A DNA stretch of 64,000 bases. It comes from Castanea sativa (Eukaryota; Streptophyta; Magnoliopsida; Fagales; Fagaceae). The stretch spans positions 3,632,445 through 3,696,444 of the forward strand of contig NC_134015.1 in assembly GCF_040712315.1 (NCBI RefSeq), in the 5' to 3' direction. Below the pieces are notes generated by a model. The model had not been told where the DNA came from and made no database searches. It was given only the letters and a program-made list of their open reading frames with translations. Position 1 is the stretch's first letter. Each line of letters begins with the position of its first letter. The translations under genes and the position numbers were made by a program. Shown here in pieces: positions 47,478 to 60,336 of this stretch.

Positions 47478-50400
47478 CCCTAATTAAAAAAAAAAAAAAA
47501 CTTGTAAACAAAGGTGTTTTTACCTTTTTTTTTTTTTTAATTTTTTGTTTTTTTAATATTTTTGTTCCTTTTTTTTTGGTGGATTTATAAATTCATGTAT
47601 TTTATTGTATACATGACTTTTTCTTTCTTTTCTTTCTTTTGCCGTTACTCTATCTTATCTTTTTTTAATTTTTTAATATTATTTAAAAAATATTTTATTC
47701 TTTGATTGAATTGCACATGGTACCTAATTTGATGTTATTTAGTATTAAGACAGGTGGGATAGGATTATGATTGATGGGTCAATAAGGGTTTGTTTGGAAA
47801 GTTTTGGGGTTGTGATGAGAGACACTATTGGCACACCAAAAAAAAAAATGTAAATATTTATTTCTTTATTTTCATGTTAGTTTCATACATTTGTTTAAAG
47901 TTTTTGTTTTAGGTTCAAAAGAAATTAATAACCGACATAAAATTTAGTTACTTTATTAAAAAAAAAAAGAAAATGAATCTATAGAAGATATACGTTGTTG
48001 GTTCAAAGCGACAAATAGACAAACAACACCACATGATAACATAATGTTTATGGAAAAGGGGCTGAATGGTGCATGTTCACACTACAAATTTTATAAATCA
48101 TAAGACAAAATTATAAATGTTGAAAAAATAAAGTATAAATAGTTCATTGTTTTTGTGCTTGATTTCTGTATTTTGGAATATTCTTATGGAATTTGGGCTA
48201 CATGGAACATTAATCATTTTGGGTTCAAAGTTGTGCATGGCACCACGTCATAAGCATTGTGTTTTTTTTAAAACATTTTTAACATGTTGTGTGAGTGGGG
48301 AAGGGACAGAATAAAACAAGTTGAAATTATAAATTTGAAAAAAGTGTGTGAAAAGTATCAATAGTTCATTGGTTTTGTGGTTGATTTCATATTATAAAGA
48401 GACGTTTTTACAGAATTTGGTGCAGTAGGAAAATAAATAATTTTGGGAATGCGAAATAGTTGACATTGTAAATTAAAAATTTTCACCAAACAAGGATTTT
48501 AAAAAAAAAAAAGTAAAAGAGAGTGCAAAAACTATTAACAATTCGTTGCCTTGTCCTTGATGCCCATAGAATTAATGGATCTTTATGTAGGATTTGGGAC
48601 AACTGAAAAAGTGAATTTTTTTTGGGTCCAACTATGTTCATTGCCACATGCAAAGAACACGTTGCCCTTTTTTATTTATTCAAAGATACCTTGGCCTAAG
48701 TGGGAAATGGTGGAGTAAGAATTGATTGGCATTGTGAATTTCAAAAAATCACTAAAAAAAACAATCAAAGTTAAAATAAATAACCAAAAAGCAAAGTGTC
48801 AAAGGAAGGGGATTCAAGGTTGTCTCCATGTGAAAAGCACCAGATGCATGTTCTTGAGCTCAAAATCTATGTATGTTTTACTTTTTCTCCTTTAGCAATC
48901 CTTGTAGTTTTGTGTCAAAAGTGAACCTTATCCTTTCAGTCAAAACAAAGATCATTGTCCTTATCATGCCAACCATATAACAATCTAAAAATTTATCCTC
49001 TACTATTTTCACTTGTATTGGTTAGCTAAATTTTACTCTTACATTAAGTTTTTACTGATACTTTTCTACTTCTACTCAGAAAAACAAATAAAGTTGCTTT
49101 ACCTATTTTTGATGGTAGAATGTTTCCTGATATGGTGTTGACAATTAGATTTTGATGTCTCATTGCTGCTTAACAAGCATTTACAACATAACATGTTTTT
49201 GGTGTTTTAAGACTTCCAAAGTTCTTTTTGTTTATTCCCCACTAGGGAAGGAACAAAGATTAAAGGGCAGGTGAATCTTCTGGCAAAAGATAATTCTTCC
49301 TGAAATATTTATTGTCCCCTATTGCTTACAACTAATCAAAATAAATGCATTCTGTTCTGAGTTGTTGTAACTTGTAGTCCTAGAATAATTTGCACAAGAT
49401 TGGAAATAAAAGAAAAAAGGAGGGGATGGTGAAAGTTAAGACTGGGATCCTTTGGTAGATTTGGATAAATTGAAAGATATGAATTGGTAAGAAGTTAACC
49501 CCACATTCCCAAAAGTTAGCACATATAGGCCAAATTGGTCTTATGAAAGCCAGCCTCACATCATGTGCCTCAGAGGCCCTACAGTTTCAAGTGCACTGAC
49601 CCTTAACCCCACCCTCCCACAATGGCATGCATGTGAGTATTGAAACCTTCACATGCTATTTTAAGAATAGGGAAATGCTTGGCTTTTGAAGAAGTTGTTG
49701 CTGCTGCTTCCACATTGTTCTAAGAGTAGAACATTATAGGTCCTATCCAAGACCATGCAGTTCTGGGGACCCAAACCCCACCATCATAGAGGTAGAAAAT
49801 TGAAAAATTAAATAAATAAAAAAATTGGTCACTCTAGGAAAATGCCTTTTTCCCCAATTTTAAGGGCTTACACGTGCACAACTAAGGGTAGCTACCCCAT
49901 CTGTCAATTTTTATAAATCAAAGACAGATAGGTCTTGAGTGGCATCCCTATCAAAAGGGTTTTTTTTCTTTTCCTTTCAGCCAAAATTGGTCATGATTGT
50001 TGAAGCAATTTAAGGACCACATATGTTGTTTTGTTTTTAGGCACTGCCTATCTTGAAATTATTTGTGGTGTGTTCTTCTCTCATTCATTTCTTCCTTTCA
50101 TACATGTACACCATAATTCCACACATGCATCCATGTGCCTTCATTTAACAAGCCATCTTTTTCCTTTTTCCTGTTCTTTTGTTTTTTTTCTTTTGTTTTC
50201 CTTTTCTTGAATAAATCTACAGATGCGCCCAAACAGTTTTTTTAGGCTATGGGCATTACTACAGTGGGAAATTTCCAAAAAAAAAAATGGTCCACTAGCC
50301 TAGTTTGTATGGGTTGGCTAGTCTCCGTTGGAAGATATCATACAAGGAATGTGTTTCTTTCAAGAAACTTTTTACCCTTAGTTCATGATGACACCCATTT

Positions 50401-51704
50401 TAAAGCAAATTTTCTGGACTTTAGGCTAAGTGCTCTTGCATTATTATGGTTTCAAAGGGTAAAAAGTAATAATAATTCAATAGTCATAACTTTTCTCACA
50501 AATGTTTTCATAATTGCAAAGGTGACGAGTTATTACTGGTAGATAATGAAATAATATCATTGATGTGCTCATACGAAAATCAATAATAACTTACCAACTC
50601 AACAATAATGATAAAATGTCTTTTAGGCACCCCTATGTTCTTTGGCCTCAAAGAAAATTGTCCATTTTTAGTCAAACTTTAAACCATACAAGCAATATTA
50701 GGTTGTCCTAGAAACGCCCTTCTTTTTTCATGGTTTTGTTTGTCAAAAAATTGGGATAAACCTTGGGATCAATTAAATGGGGTAACTGATTTCCTTACCC
50801 AAGTTTTTCAAGTACAAGTTTCAATCTCATCATAATGTCATGGTACTTAAATCTTTAATTGTGTCTTAAGCTGTTTAATTGTGGTACCCATGATGTTGAC
50901 CTATCTATATGTTGGGGGTAGTATCAATAATTAGCAGAGGAGCCTTATGCCCTAAAGCACCATAATATCATAATCTATCGCATGACCCATATTTTGAACT
51001 TTTGTATGAATCCAAAGTTAAGATAATTAGATGATCAAGCTGTCAAATAAGTTTGATATTTTATGCCTTTTCTTTTATGGTAGATTTTGGTCATTTATCT
51101 AATACTTACCTAGCAATTGCTATTAGATAACTAATAAGGACTATTGAAGAGTAAACCACCAAAATTGCCATTAATTTCAAGTCTCAACCCCACCAACTAT
51201 TAATGGTTTCTTGGAAGAAAATCTTAGGCTTTACTTTTGACTTGTTTGAATCTATGATCTATCATATTCTTGCCACCTTGTATAATAGCATTAGTCCTCA
51301 TCAGCCACCACATGCTTAGGCCTTAGAGGCAGGTACATTATATGACTTCAATTGAGCCATGTTTGAACATTTGAAACCATTAAAAAATATCTATTGAAGA
51401 ATGTCTATATCTATTTACTGACAATAGTATTAATGTCTGGTGATTAGGTGCACAATTTAAAGCCCCCATGTTAAATTTTATGTCGGCCTTCTCTAATGTT
51501 AGTTTGGTTTTATATTCGTACATTGTTTATTGCTCTTCCAGGACATATAGCTAATACAAGTATACATGACTTTAAGGTGCGACCAGCAGTATCTTCCACA
51601 TTCAATTCCAGAGTTTAGGATGCCTTTGATTTGTCTCACTATATATTTCCATGGTTAACCTTAAAAAAAAAAAAAATAATAATAATTTAAGGGCATTTTG
51701 TGTG
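47478..51704. other. Gene-poor intergenic DNA, nothing recognised
   Basis: After the bHLH stop there are long A/T homopolymers (47486-47600) and then AT-rich DNA. No gene, RNA or clear transposon is seen. The frame at 50249-50542 has no recognisable domain. Confidence 0.5.
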
Positions 51705-51807
51705 TGAGATAATTCTATAGTTACAACGATGAAGGGAGATTTGAATTCTAGATGTTTTCGTTGAAAACACTAAAAGATGTTAACCAGTTGAACTACAAGA
51801 CCCTTAG
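51705..51807 (-). mobile_element. tRNA-derived SINE head (degenerate)
   Basis: Read on the minus strand it starts AAGGGTCTTGTAG and has a box-A-like TAGTTCAACTGGTT and a decayed box-B-like AGAATTCAAATCTCC about 35 nt on. This is the order of a tRNA-type RNA polymerase III promoter in SINEs. Confidence 0.5.
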
Positions 51808-54269
51808 TTTAAGGATATTGACTCTTGACATGTATGGTATCTACAACCAAATGAGAGACAATAACTTAGACAATATGAGATACCAATCTTGTATAAATAC
51901 AATATAATTTCAACCTTGTAGTTATGATCTAATGAGCCAAACTCTTGTTGCCTTACAAAAATAGGTCAATAATTATCCTTCAGGGTGATGAGATAAGGAC
52001 AAAGACTATTGTTCACACCAAAAAAGAAGAAGAAGAAAGAGTACAAAGTCTTTATTTTGCATGTGATTTGATTGGAGTTTTAACATCTAAAATTTGACCC
52101 AAAGGGATAAAATTCTTTGGATCCCAGTGAGGTTGGTTCAAGTTATGATTAAACCCAATTAGGAAAGGGCCTGCACCCATTGTATCCTTTCTTTTTAGGA
52201 AAACAATGTCTATTTTGTTTTGATGTCTGTCTACTTGCTTCTAGGCTATGGTATCCACACTTTTTTTTTTTTTTGGAGAAAAATCTTCACACAACTTATT
52301 ATCCTGTTAACCCTCTTTTTTTTTTTTTTTAAGGAAAAAAAAGTCTTATCATGGAGTATTTGATATAAAGTATATGCCAAAATTGCTTCTCTTTCAAGTT
52401 TATAAAACACCAATTTTATGGTCAGCAGCCGAAATTTCTTTTTTGATTTTACACTCAATTTTGTTATTAAATTCCAACATATGCATGTTCTAGGGTCACA
52501 CGCCACATGTCAATTTCTGAGTGGTACTTGATTATGACAAGTTGGCACCATGTGGCATCTTTATTGCACTTAAAGAAGCCAAGTCACATGTCACAAATTT
52601 TGATCATGACTCGCATATTCCTCAGCAATAGCCCAATATTCTCAGTTTTCTCTTAAAAAATATTAAATTTTAAAATCTAAACCAATAATTAACATAACAT
52701 ATATATACTTGGAGGTGTTCTTCACACGTCCAACAATTTAGGCAGAGTATCTCTTTGTTTGATTTAATATTATAAGCTTCTAGATGTGACTCACTAATAA
52801 ATCAAAAATCATCAAAATCACATTGTTTTGCTTGGAATTGAATGTTTCCATTCCACATCTTTAGACTTTTTTTTTTGATTGTTCAACAACCAAGGAAAGA
52901 CTATTTAATTCATTATTTTTCATCTTGGTAATGATTAAATCTCACTTACCCAATAATATTAAGGGGTTTAATAATTTCCAGGGATATGGAATTTTAATTT
53001 TATCATTAGGAAGACTGAAATTGGGTTTGGATTAGCCTTTGCATCCCTAATTTGATACAATTGAGAGAAGGTTAATTAAAAAAGAGGCACAAAACGACAG
53101 CATAGAGATGATTTTTGAGTTGTCAAAGGCCCCCACAAAAGCATTGGTCACATTTGGGTTGGGCCCCAAGCAAACTTAGAGACAAAACTGTGTGTCAAAT
53201 CAAGGTTTTGATAGTTTTTGCAACATTGTATGTGGTGCTATAAATAAATTAACCCGTGGCAAAACCCAATAGCAAATTGTCCTCAATAATGAATCCCTTG
53301 TGACCCCAAAAGTAAAATGTTGACTCTCATACATCAAATTGTGTTGTTTTAGGGTCCCAATTGTCACTTGCCACACGTGGTTCCTTGGTGGCTTGGAAAA
53401 GGACCCCTAATGCGGCTTGACCAAGTTTACCATTTTTTTTTTGCGTAGATTCACAGCTTAACATGGCATGAGGACCTTCTATATTTTGCATTGTCCATAT
53501 TTAGTTTATATTTGACTTTTTTTTTTTTTTTGATAAGAGATAATTTCAACCTATAATGTTTGTTCTTGATGATTACTTTTTTTCATCAAACCAAAACATT
53601 AATTAGTTTTTTAATGTAAGCAGAGATCAAATTGAACCCATATTTGAGTTTCTTTTACTTTGTTATTACTACATCAAATCGTTATTTCGGTTAATAGTTC
53701 AATTTGACAATTTCCATCTTGTCTAGATATTTTTAACTTAATTTTTAAGTAAAGTCGTCTTAGTAAGAAAAATTATCTATAATGTAGCCGTTATATGCAT
53801 TCATCTTCTTATCGTGTGTGGATTTTCACAACATGTAAACCTCGTATAATACCGTGGGTGGCTAGTTGGCTATATAAAATCGCCCCATAAGATATCCTTT
53901 CCTTCTAGTAAAAGATGTCACTTGTTGACATTGAAGTCATAGAATAGACCCAAGCTCTCAAAAGCACGTGAAAGAGAGTTAAGATGTAAAGAAATTCATA
54001 GTTTTGATCCTCTCGTATAGACTAAGACAAGTCGGAGTTGACTTTAAATTTTGAAACCATTTATGAAATTAAACGAGACAACTGGCAAGGATTAAGAACT
54101 AATCATCTTAAGTTTCTATATCAAATTTCGAATGGCGTTAAAGGGCACATAGTAAAAACATCACATCTGTACCACAAAACCATTTAATTATTTTAACATG
54201 CATTCATATCCATAGTCAAAGCTAAAGATTCTATATGTGTTAGTCGGTAAGAACTTTTCTCTGCAATTA
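51808..54269. other. Intergenic, no gene seen
   Basis: AT-rich, with poly-T and poly-A tracts (for example 52261-52275 and 52318-52333) and no supported coding region. Confidence 0.5.
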
Positions 54270-54279
54270 TTGTTTTTAA

Positions 54280-54432
54280 AAAAGTTTCAATATAAGATAT
54301 CTGCTCCAGATGATAGTTTTTTACCATTAGACCAAGATACCAATCGATTTTTTGTTTAGGTGGGGATTGAATCTCAGATCTCTTATTCAACCATCAAAAA
54401 CTTTACCAGTTGAGTTAATTGGAACTCACTTT
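54280..54432 (-). mobile_element. tRNA-derived SINE
   Basis: On the minus strand: AGTTCCAATTAACTCAACTGG (split here as box A CTCAACTGGTAAAG), then box B GAGATTCAATCCCCACCT, then a body with GGTATCTTGGTCTAATGGTA and an end near TTTTTTAAAAACAATAAT. The spacing of the two boxes fits a polymerase III promoter. It carries no coding content. Confidence 0.6.
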
Positions 54433-55171
54433 TCGTAGCAATTATTAAGCACAAATTGGAAAAGGCTGAATATTTTGGAAATCAATTCCATGTGTTTCTA
54501 AGGACTTTGTGACCCATTGATATTATCTGGTATCTTCATAGGTAGAGTTTGAGTCTGAATCTCCCACATAATGTAAGGAAAAAAATACACTCCTTGTGTT
54601 TTGTTTATCTTCTTCATCTCTGTTTGACAAGATTGTTGAGATAAATTCCCTAGCCCATTTTTTAAATGGTTCTGGAAGATGTCTCCATAGACCAAGATTG
54701 ATGCATAATACACCATCTTGGGCTGGATTTGAGATTAAGAAAATGCCGAACAGCAAGTCTGTCATTAGGCTAACTTGGGCCTAGCCTGGTTTTCTGGTTT
54801 TATCTCTAACTTGGGCCGAGCGTGGTTTCAAATCCAGTAGCTGTATTTGTCTCTTTTTTTTCTTTTTCTTTTTTTCATGTAATACCATTATACCAACACA
54901 CAAGATTTTTATTAAAAAAAACACACACACACACACAAGATCCAATAATCATGATTCAATTTTTCTCATGTCAAGGGCAGTATATAAGAAAAGGAAAAAT
55001 CTCTAGGGAGCAACTATATATTTTTAAATTAACAGATTTTTTTTTTAAATAGCATAAATCATTCCATAAATGCTAGAACAGATTTTCTTCTTTTCCTTTT
55101 TTTTTTCCCCTTACTTTTGTGGGTATTAAGAAACTTACAGTTGATCATGGAGGCAATGACATAATAGATAA
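54433..55171. other. Intergenic, no gene seen
   Basis: It contains a CA microsatellite (about 54921-54938) and several poly-T tracts. Overlapping short frames on both strands have no recognisable product. Confidence 0.45.
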
Positions 55172-56312
55172 TAGGATAAACTACAAATTTGGTCTCTATC
55201 CTTTATTCTAAATGTTAATTTGGTTTCTAACCTTTCAACTGTGTCAATTTGGTCCTTAACCTTTTTAGTACCGCGTCAATTTAGTCCCTAACGTTATCCC
55301 ATGGATGGAAAAATCTGATTTGTCAAATGGAATAGTAAAGAATTATTTTCCATACCACATCAACTGCCAATTGTACTGCCATGTCAAATTAAAAAAAAAA
55401 AAAATTAAAATCTGCACACAATCGGATTCATCTCATAAATAATTCTAAAATCCCTAAAAAGTCTCTCTCTCTCTCTCTCATATACATTTCCATAGCAACC
55501 AAATATCACAAGGAAAGAATATTGCAGTAACATTTTACAGCATTATTGCCTTTAAAGAAATATAACCTTCAGGTCTGTCCTTTCGCCCATTAAAATAAAA
55601 TAAAATAAAAAGTCTTTCCTTAGGTGCACGAGAGTCCTCCAAGACCATTGGTCTTTCTTAATTGACCCTACACTATCCCATACTTTTTTCTTGGCCAAGA
55701 ACAAAGGTTTTGGTTGATTCAGTGTCTTTGGTTCCTTTAACTCTAGTAGCACAACAAGTGTATTTTGTGGCCCATGCGGTTCTTCTCCCATGATTGTTGT
55801 CTTTCCAATGTTGACCCTAGATTGCCATTATGGATCATAATTGTCTTACTGACTTTGGTCTTGTATCTCTCTTTTTGGGCTAGAGGGTCCTCCCTCATGG
55901 CTATTGACCTCTCAAAGTTGATCCCAGAAATCACGAGATAGAGAGAACAAATATGTTGCTGCTAAAAATGTTGTCTACAACTTGATCTTGACCCAAGTAA
56001 GAGTGAGAGTGAGGGTGAGGGATATGAATCTGGCGAGAGAGGAAGTTAAGGATTTCGGTTTTTTCCCAAATTTGATCTCAATGTTTTGATTTTTTTTTTT
56101 TTCTAATTTGACATGGCTGTACAAATAGCAATTGATGTGGTATGGAAAATAATTTTTTGCTATTCAATTTGACACATCAGATTGGAATAACTAAAGGACT
56201 AAATTGACATAGTAGTCTAAAGGTTAAGGACTAAATTGATACAATTAAAAGGTTAGAAATTAAATTTACATTTAGCATAAAGGATAAGGATCAACTTTGT
56301 AATTTACCCTAT
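55172..56312. mobile_element. Long-TIR DNA element, about 1.1 kb, non-autonomous
   Basis: Roughly the first 220 bp (GGATAAACTACAAATTTGGT..., TTTGGTCCTTAACCTTT, ATTTTCCATACCACATCAA, TGTACTGCCATGTCAAATTA) recur in inverted form at the right end (TAATTTGACATGGCTGTACA, TTGATGTGGTATGGAAAAT, GGTTAAGGACTAAATTGA, TTTGTAATTTACCC). Long terminal repeats of this kind are typical of Mutator-like elements. I could not define a 9-bp target duplication, so the superfamily is tentative. No transposase is seen inside. Confidence 0.65.
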
Positions 56313-58087
56313 ATAATATTTAGTCGGAACATGAAATATGTTATGACAAGAAATCTAGAGTTATGGGTACGTAGTGGGTACTAGTAAAAATAATTGATAA
56401 AATATCTTGTTGTCGAATAATAATCTTGGAATAAAATCGCATCAGCCCTACGAGAGAGATTATGTATCTTATTCTGGTAAGAATTTAATTTCTTAGGGAA
56501 AAAAAAGAAAAAGAAAAAGAAGCCTTAGAGATCTTATTCTGGCAAGAATTTAATTTCTTAAAATTCATTTTTATTGCAAATTAATAACTCACTCCAGGGG
56601 AACAATAAAAGTTTCCAGTGCTTCTTAAAAAAAAAAAAAAAAAGAAAGAAAAAAACAGAAAACAAATTCCCAATGAACGTTTTCTCAAAAAAAGGGGAAA
56701 AAAAAAATTAAATGCTTTCCCAATGCAGGCAACTGGCAAGATTAAAATTTAAATGCTTTCAATTTATTTATTTATTTTTGAGAAGTTGCTTTCAATTTAT
56801 TTTGGAAAGGAATCCAATATAGGATAGATAATCCAGTAATTTGGAAATATACTTGGTAACATGGTTGGGACCATTTCATTTACATTAAATAGTATATTTT
56901 ATTTGAAAACAACATAAATGCACCTCACATTTATGTTAAGAAATCCAATTTGTGATTATCCATTTTTTATTTGCATGCCAACATTTTCACAAGGCATATT
57001 GTTGTGGTATATATATTTATAGATGTTAGGAGTAATTATTCATAAGTACTGTTGATTATAAATAGACCCTCTTCAACCTTTTCATTCATTAGAATTTTTA
57101 TTTATTTATTGATATAGCCCCGTGAGATTTTGTGTTAGATGATATTGATCTATCGGATCAGTGATTTATCAGATTTGAATATTATGATTAGGTTGAAGAC
57201 ACTTTGAATAATGCATGGATATAGCCCGATTCATCTTCAATCAGGTAATTAGTTTATCTTGATTTCTACTTCTTTATATGACAATAACTATTAAGTCATG
57301 TCTTTCTCACTCTTTATGTTTGAATTTTCGATTGCAGATTGAGTTTGACGATTTAAATAATCCATTAAGGAACTCTTTTCTTTTTTAACCTTATTTCCAT
57401 TCATTTCTAATTTGTATATGTTATTGTAATTGTGGGTCAAACTTAGTTACAACTCCTTATGTTTGCATTTGGATTTGAAGAACAATTGCTTGTTATTATG
57501 TGAATTTTTGATATTTTGCTCAATGTAAAAACAATTGTGATGCAATGGATTTGAAATGGAATCTTTGTCATAGTTCTTTCAAGTTCAAATGGTAATAAAA
57601 ATCAAATCTTTGTTTTTTTTTCCTTCTGCTGTGACATTTCATAGCCCATTTGAGTTATTTAAACTAAAAATTGAAATCCAAATCCAATCAGCTAATAAGC
57701 TAGGATGCCCTGACACGTCATTTGGGGTGCTATATCCGTGTCGCACCTGTGTTGTAACAGTGCCCTAGCTGCCTTATCATGTTATTATTATTTAAATTCT
57801 GCACATGTTGCCGTATTGTACCCGTCCGTGCAGCGTAGATAATAAGTCAAATGGATGTGCCACATTGGCTAATAAAAAACATAGTTGAAATTAATTAGAG
57901 AACTTTGTGTTTAATCCCTAAAAGTAAGTTAGTTTTGGATGTATATATGACATTGCACCTAAAAATTTTAGGTATAATTTTTTTTTTCTTCCAATTTTGG
58001 GATGTATATATGAAATGATGATTGGAGTTGTTGTTTGTACTGCAATGCTGAATGATTCATATGTGGTTTATGTTATTGTAAGTACAG
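56313..58087. other. Intergenic; 5' exons of the L10a copy not found here
   Basis: I searched this stretch for the N-terminal third of ribosomal protein L10a and found nothing resembling it. A GC-richer patch near 57700-57770 (containing ATCCGTGTCGCACCTGTG) resembles a decayed repeat. Confidence 0.45.
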
Positions 58088-59482
58088 GCAGAGAAGGTGG
58101 GATTGGAGTATATGGATGTGGAAGGGCTGAAGAAGCTCAACAAGAATAAGAAACTGGTGAAGAAGCTCGCCAAGAAGTACCATGCCTTTTTAGCATCTGA
58201 GTCTGTGATTAAGCTAATTCCTCGTCTCTTGGGTCCTGGTCTTACCAAGGCAGGCAAGTAGTTTTTATGTTTTTAGCTATTGGTTCTCTTTTTGTTGTTG
58301 AACAATGGGGTCAGATTTTCTTTTGTGTTTCTGAGGTTTTCCAATGTGGTCTTGTCTCTGCAGTAGTTGTTCATTATTTGACATTTTTATATCTCAAAAG
58401 GTCATTTGTTGGTGCTTCTGTTTGATCTGTATGAGTTTTGTAAATAAGGGTGGGCTGTTTCATTCATTGTGCATAGTTGCTTGATGATGTATAAGCTCTT
58501 TTGTGGTTCTGAGTTTTTCCAATGAGGTCTTGACTGTTCTATAGTTGGTCCTTATTTGACATTGCTATATCTCAAAAGGTCATTTGTTGGTGCTTCTGTG
58601 TGATCTTTATGGGTTTTGCAATGTGGGTAGGTTGCTTAGTTCATTGTGCTAAGTTGCCAACATAGAACTTTAATTGGAAATTAGGAAGCTTGGTGGCTTT
58701 TTATGTCCTTCAATTGGTTGTTTGTGATTGAAAATATTTTTAATTGTACAGATTGGGGCACGTGATCTGTTTATTTGCAGGCATTAAGACAAGGGGCTGT
58801 AAAATTGTTTGTTTAGTTGTCAACCTTACCATTTACACTCTTTTCTGCGGTTATTCCTGAAAACTTTAGAACATAACTCTTTAAGTCTTAGTTTGACACA
58901 GATCTGCCTTTCCTTTACTGGTGCACTGGTGCACTGGTTAATAACTTGATCTTCTGATTTTTTTATAATAAATTTGGTCTTCTGAAAATTTGGGATGCTA
59001 AAAATACTTAAAGAATTTTGTTCAACTGATTAGCAGGCTTTTCTTTGTGGTCCCCAACTTTTTGTTTTGATTATCATTGTACATAGGTTGGCTACTATTC
59101 TGTATCTTTCTTATATCATTCAGGATGTGAATGCAGGTAAGTTTCCAACACTGGTGACTCATCAAGAATCCTTGGAGTCAAAGGTTAATGAAACGAAAGC
59201 AATGGTGAAGTTTCAACTCAAGAAGGTTCTTTGTATGGGGGTTGCTGTTGGAAATTGCAGTATGGAGGAAAAGCAGATCTTCCAGAATGTGCAAATGAGT
59301 GTCAACTTCCTTGTTTCATTGTTGAAGAAAAATTGGCAAAATGTAAGTTCATTAAAAACATTCTTAGTGTTTATCTTCCCATTGTTCAGTGGTAATCAAT
59401 TTTGTGCATTTGGTGTGTGCTTGAATAGGTGAGGTGCTTGAATCTGAAGAGTACCATGGGGAGTGCCGTTCGCCTCTATTAA
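58088..59482 (+). pseudogene. RPL10A: 60S ribosomal protein L10a (uL1), 5'-truncated copy with introns
   Basis: Three exons are recognisable: 58088-58253, 59137-59342 and 59429-59482. Their joined frame is open for 141 codons plus stop. It reads [20 protein letters not shown], then [75 protein letters not shown] and [17 protein letters not shown]. This is the C-terminal two thirds of uL1, the L1-stalk protein that binds 28S rRNA near the ribosomal E site. Full-length plant L10a is about 216 aa. Roughly the first 75 residues, including the start, are absent upstream. Introns are retained, so this is a segmental duplicate and not a processed retrocopy. The first intron uses a GC donor (AAGGCAG|GCAAGT). 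It could be a live gene only if 5' exons lie much further upstream. Confidence 0.8.
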
Positions 59483-60336
59483 TTCCATTTTGCTGTTTGT
59501 GAGAGTTATGTAGGAGAAGCAGCATGAGTGAAATGTTTTTTGAGCATTATGTACGCAAGACATTCCTTGGGGAATTTTCCTGAGGTCCTTTTTGTTTTCC
59601 TTGTTTTGGATTCTTTAGCTTCAAAGTTTAGTTAATGATGATATTTTTGTTTAAATTTGATGTTATTGGTTGAGTAAAAAATGCTTCTTATTTTTGTTTT
59701 TGGAATGGTTCAGCGGGGTGATTTGATTCAAGTCAGTTCTGTTATTATTATGCTCATAAACATGGGCATTTTTTTTATGTTTGAACTTCTCATATGATAA
59801 GATAGCTTCATTGCCTTACCAATAGAGAGAAGGAACCTATTGCTTTACTGCCTAATAGATATTGAAAATGCTAAAGCTACTAGAAATTTTACTAGAAAAA
59901 CATTACAAGTTGATGTGGCAAAAATGTGATTAGTGCCCACTTAAACATCACAATGAATGAATGCTTGAATTACTTTTATGTGATCAGTAATATGTCAGTT
60001 GGTAAGGATTATATAAACTATCTAGTATCCCTAGCAGCACTCAGTAGCGAGGGCTGAAGGGTGCTCAGTTCTTTGCTTCAATGATTTTTACTGCACCAAG
60101 ATGGCCTGGGTGGGAGAAAAATGACTGAAGTCATTAGTCATTAATTATAAGTTGGCAACAGACCCCTGTATTTTAGTGATTTCCCTTCTGCAATTTTTAT
60201 AACTAGCATGGATTTGTTTTGTTTGAGACAATATCACTGTCACCTTGGATCAGCATTCGTATTGCCTTGTTTTTATGCATCAATCGCAACAAAATCATAA
60301 GAAGTGAAAGAACTTTCAAAACATAGACGACTATGA
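59483..60336. other. 3' flank of the L10a copy, no gene seen
   Basis: This is probably former 3'UTR plus AT-rich DNA. No coding region is supported. Confidence 0.45.
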
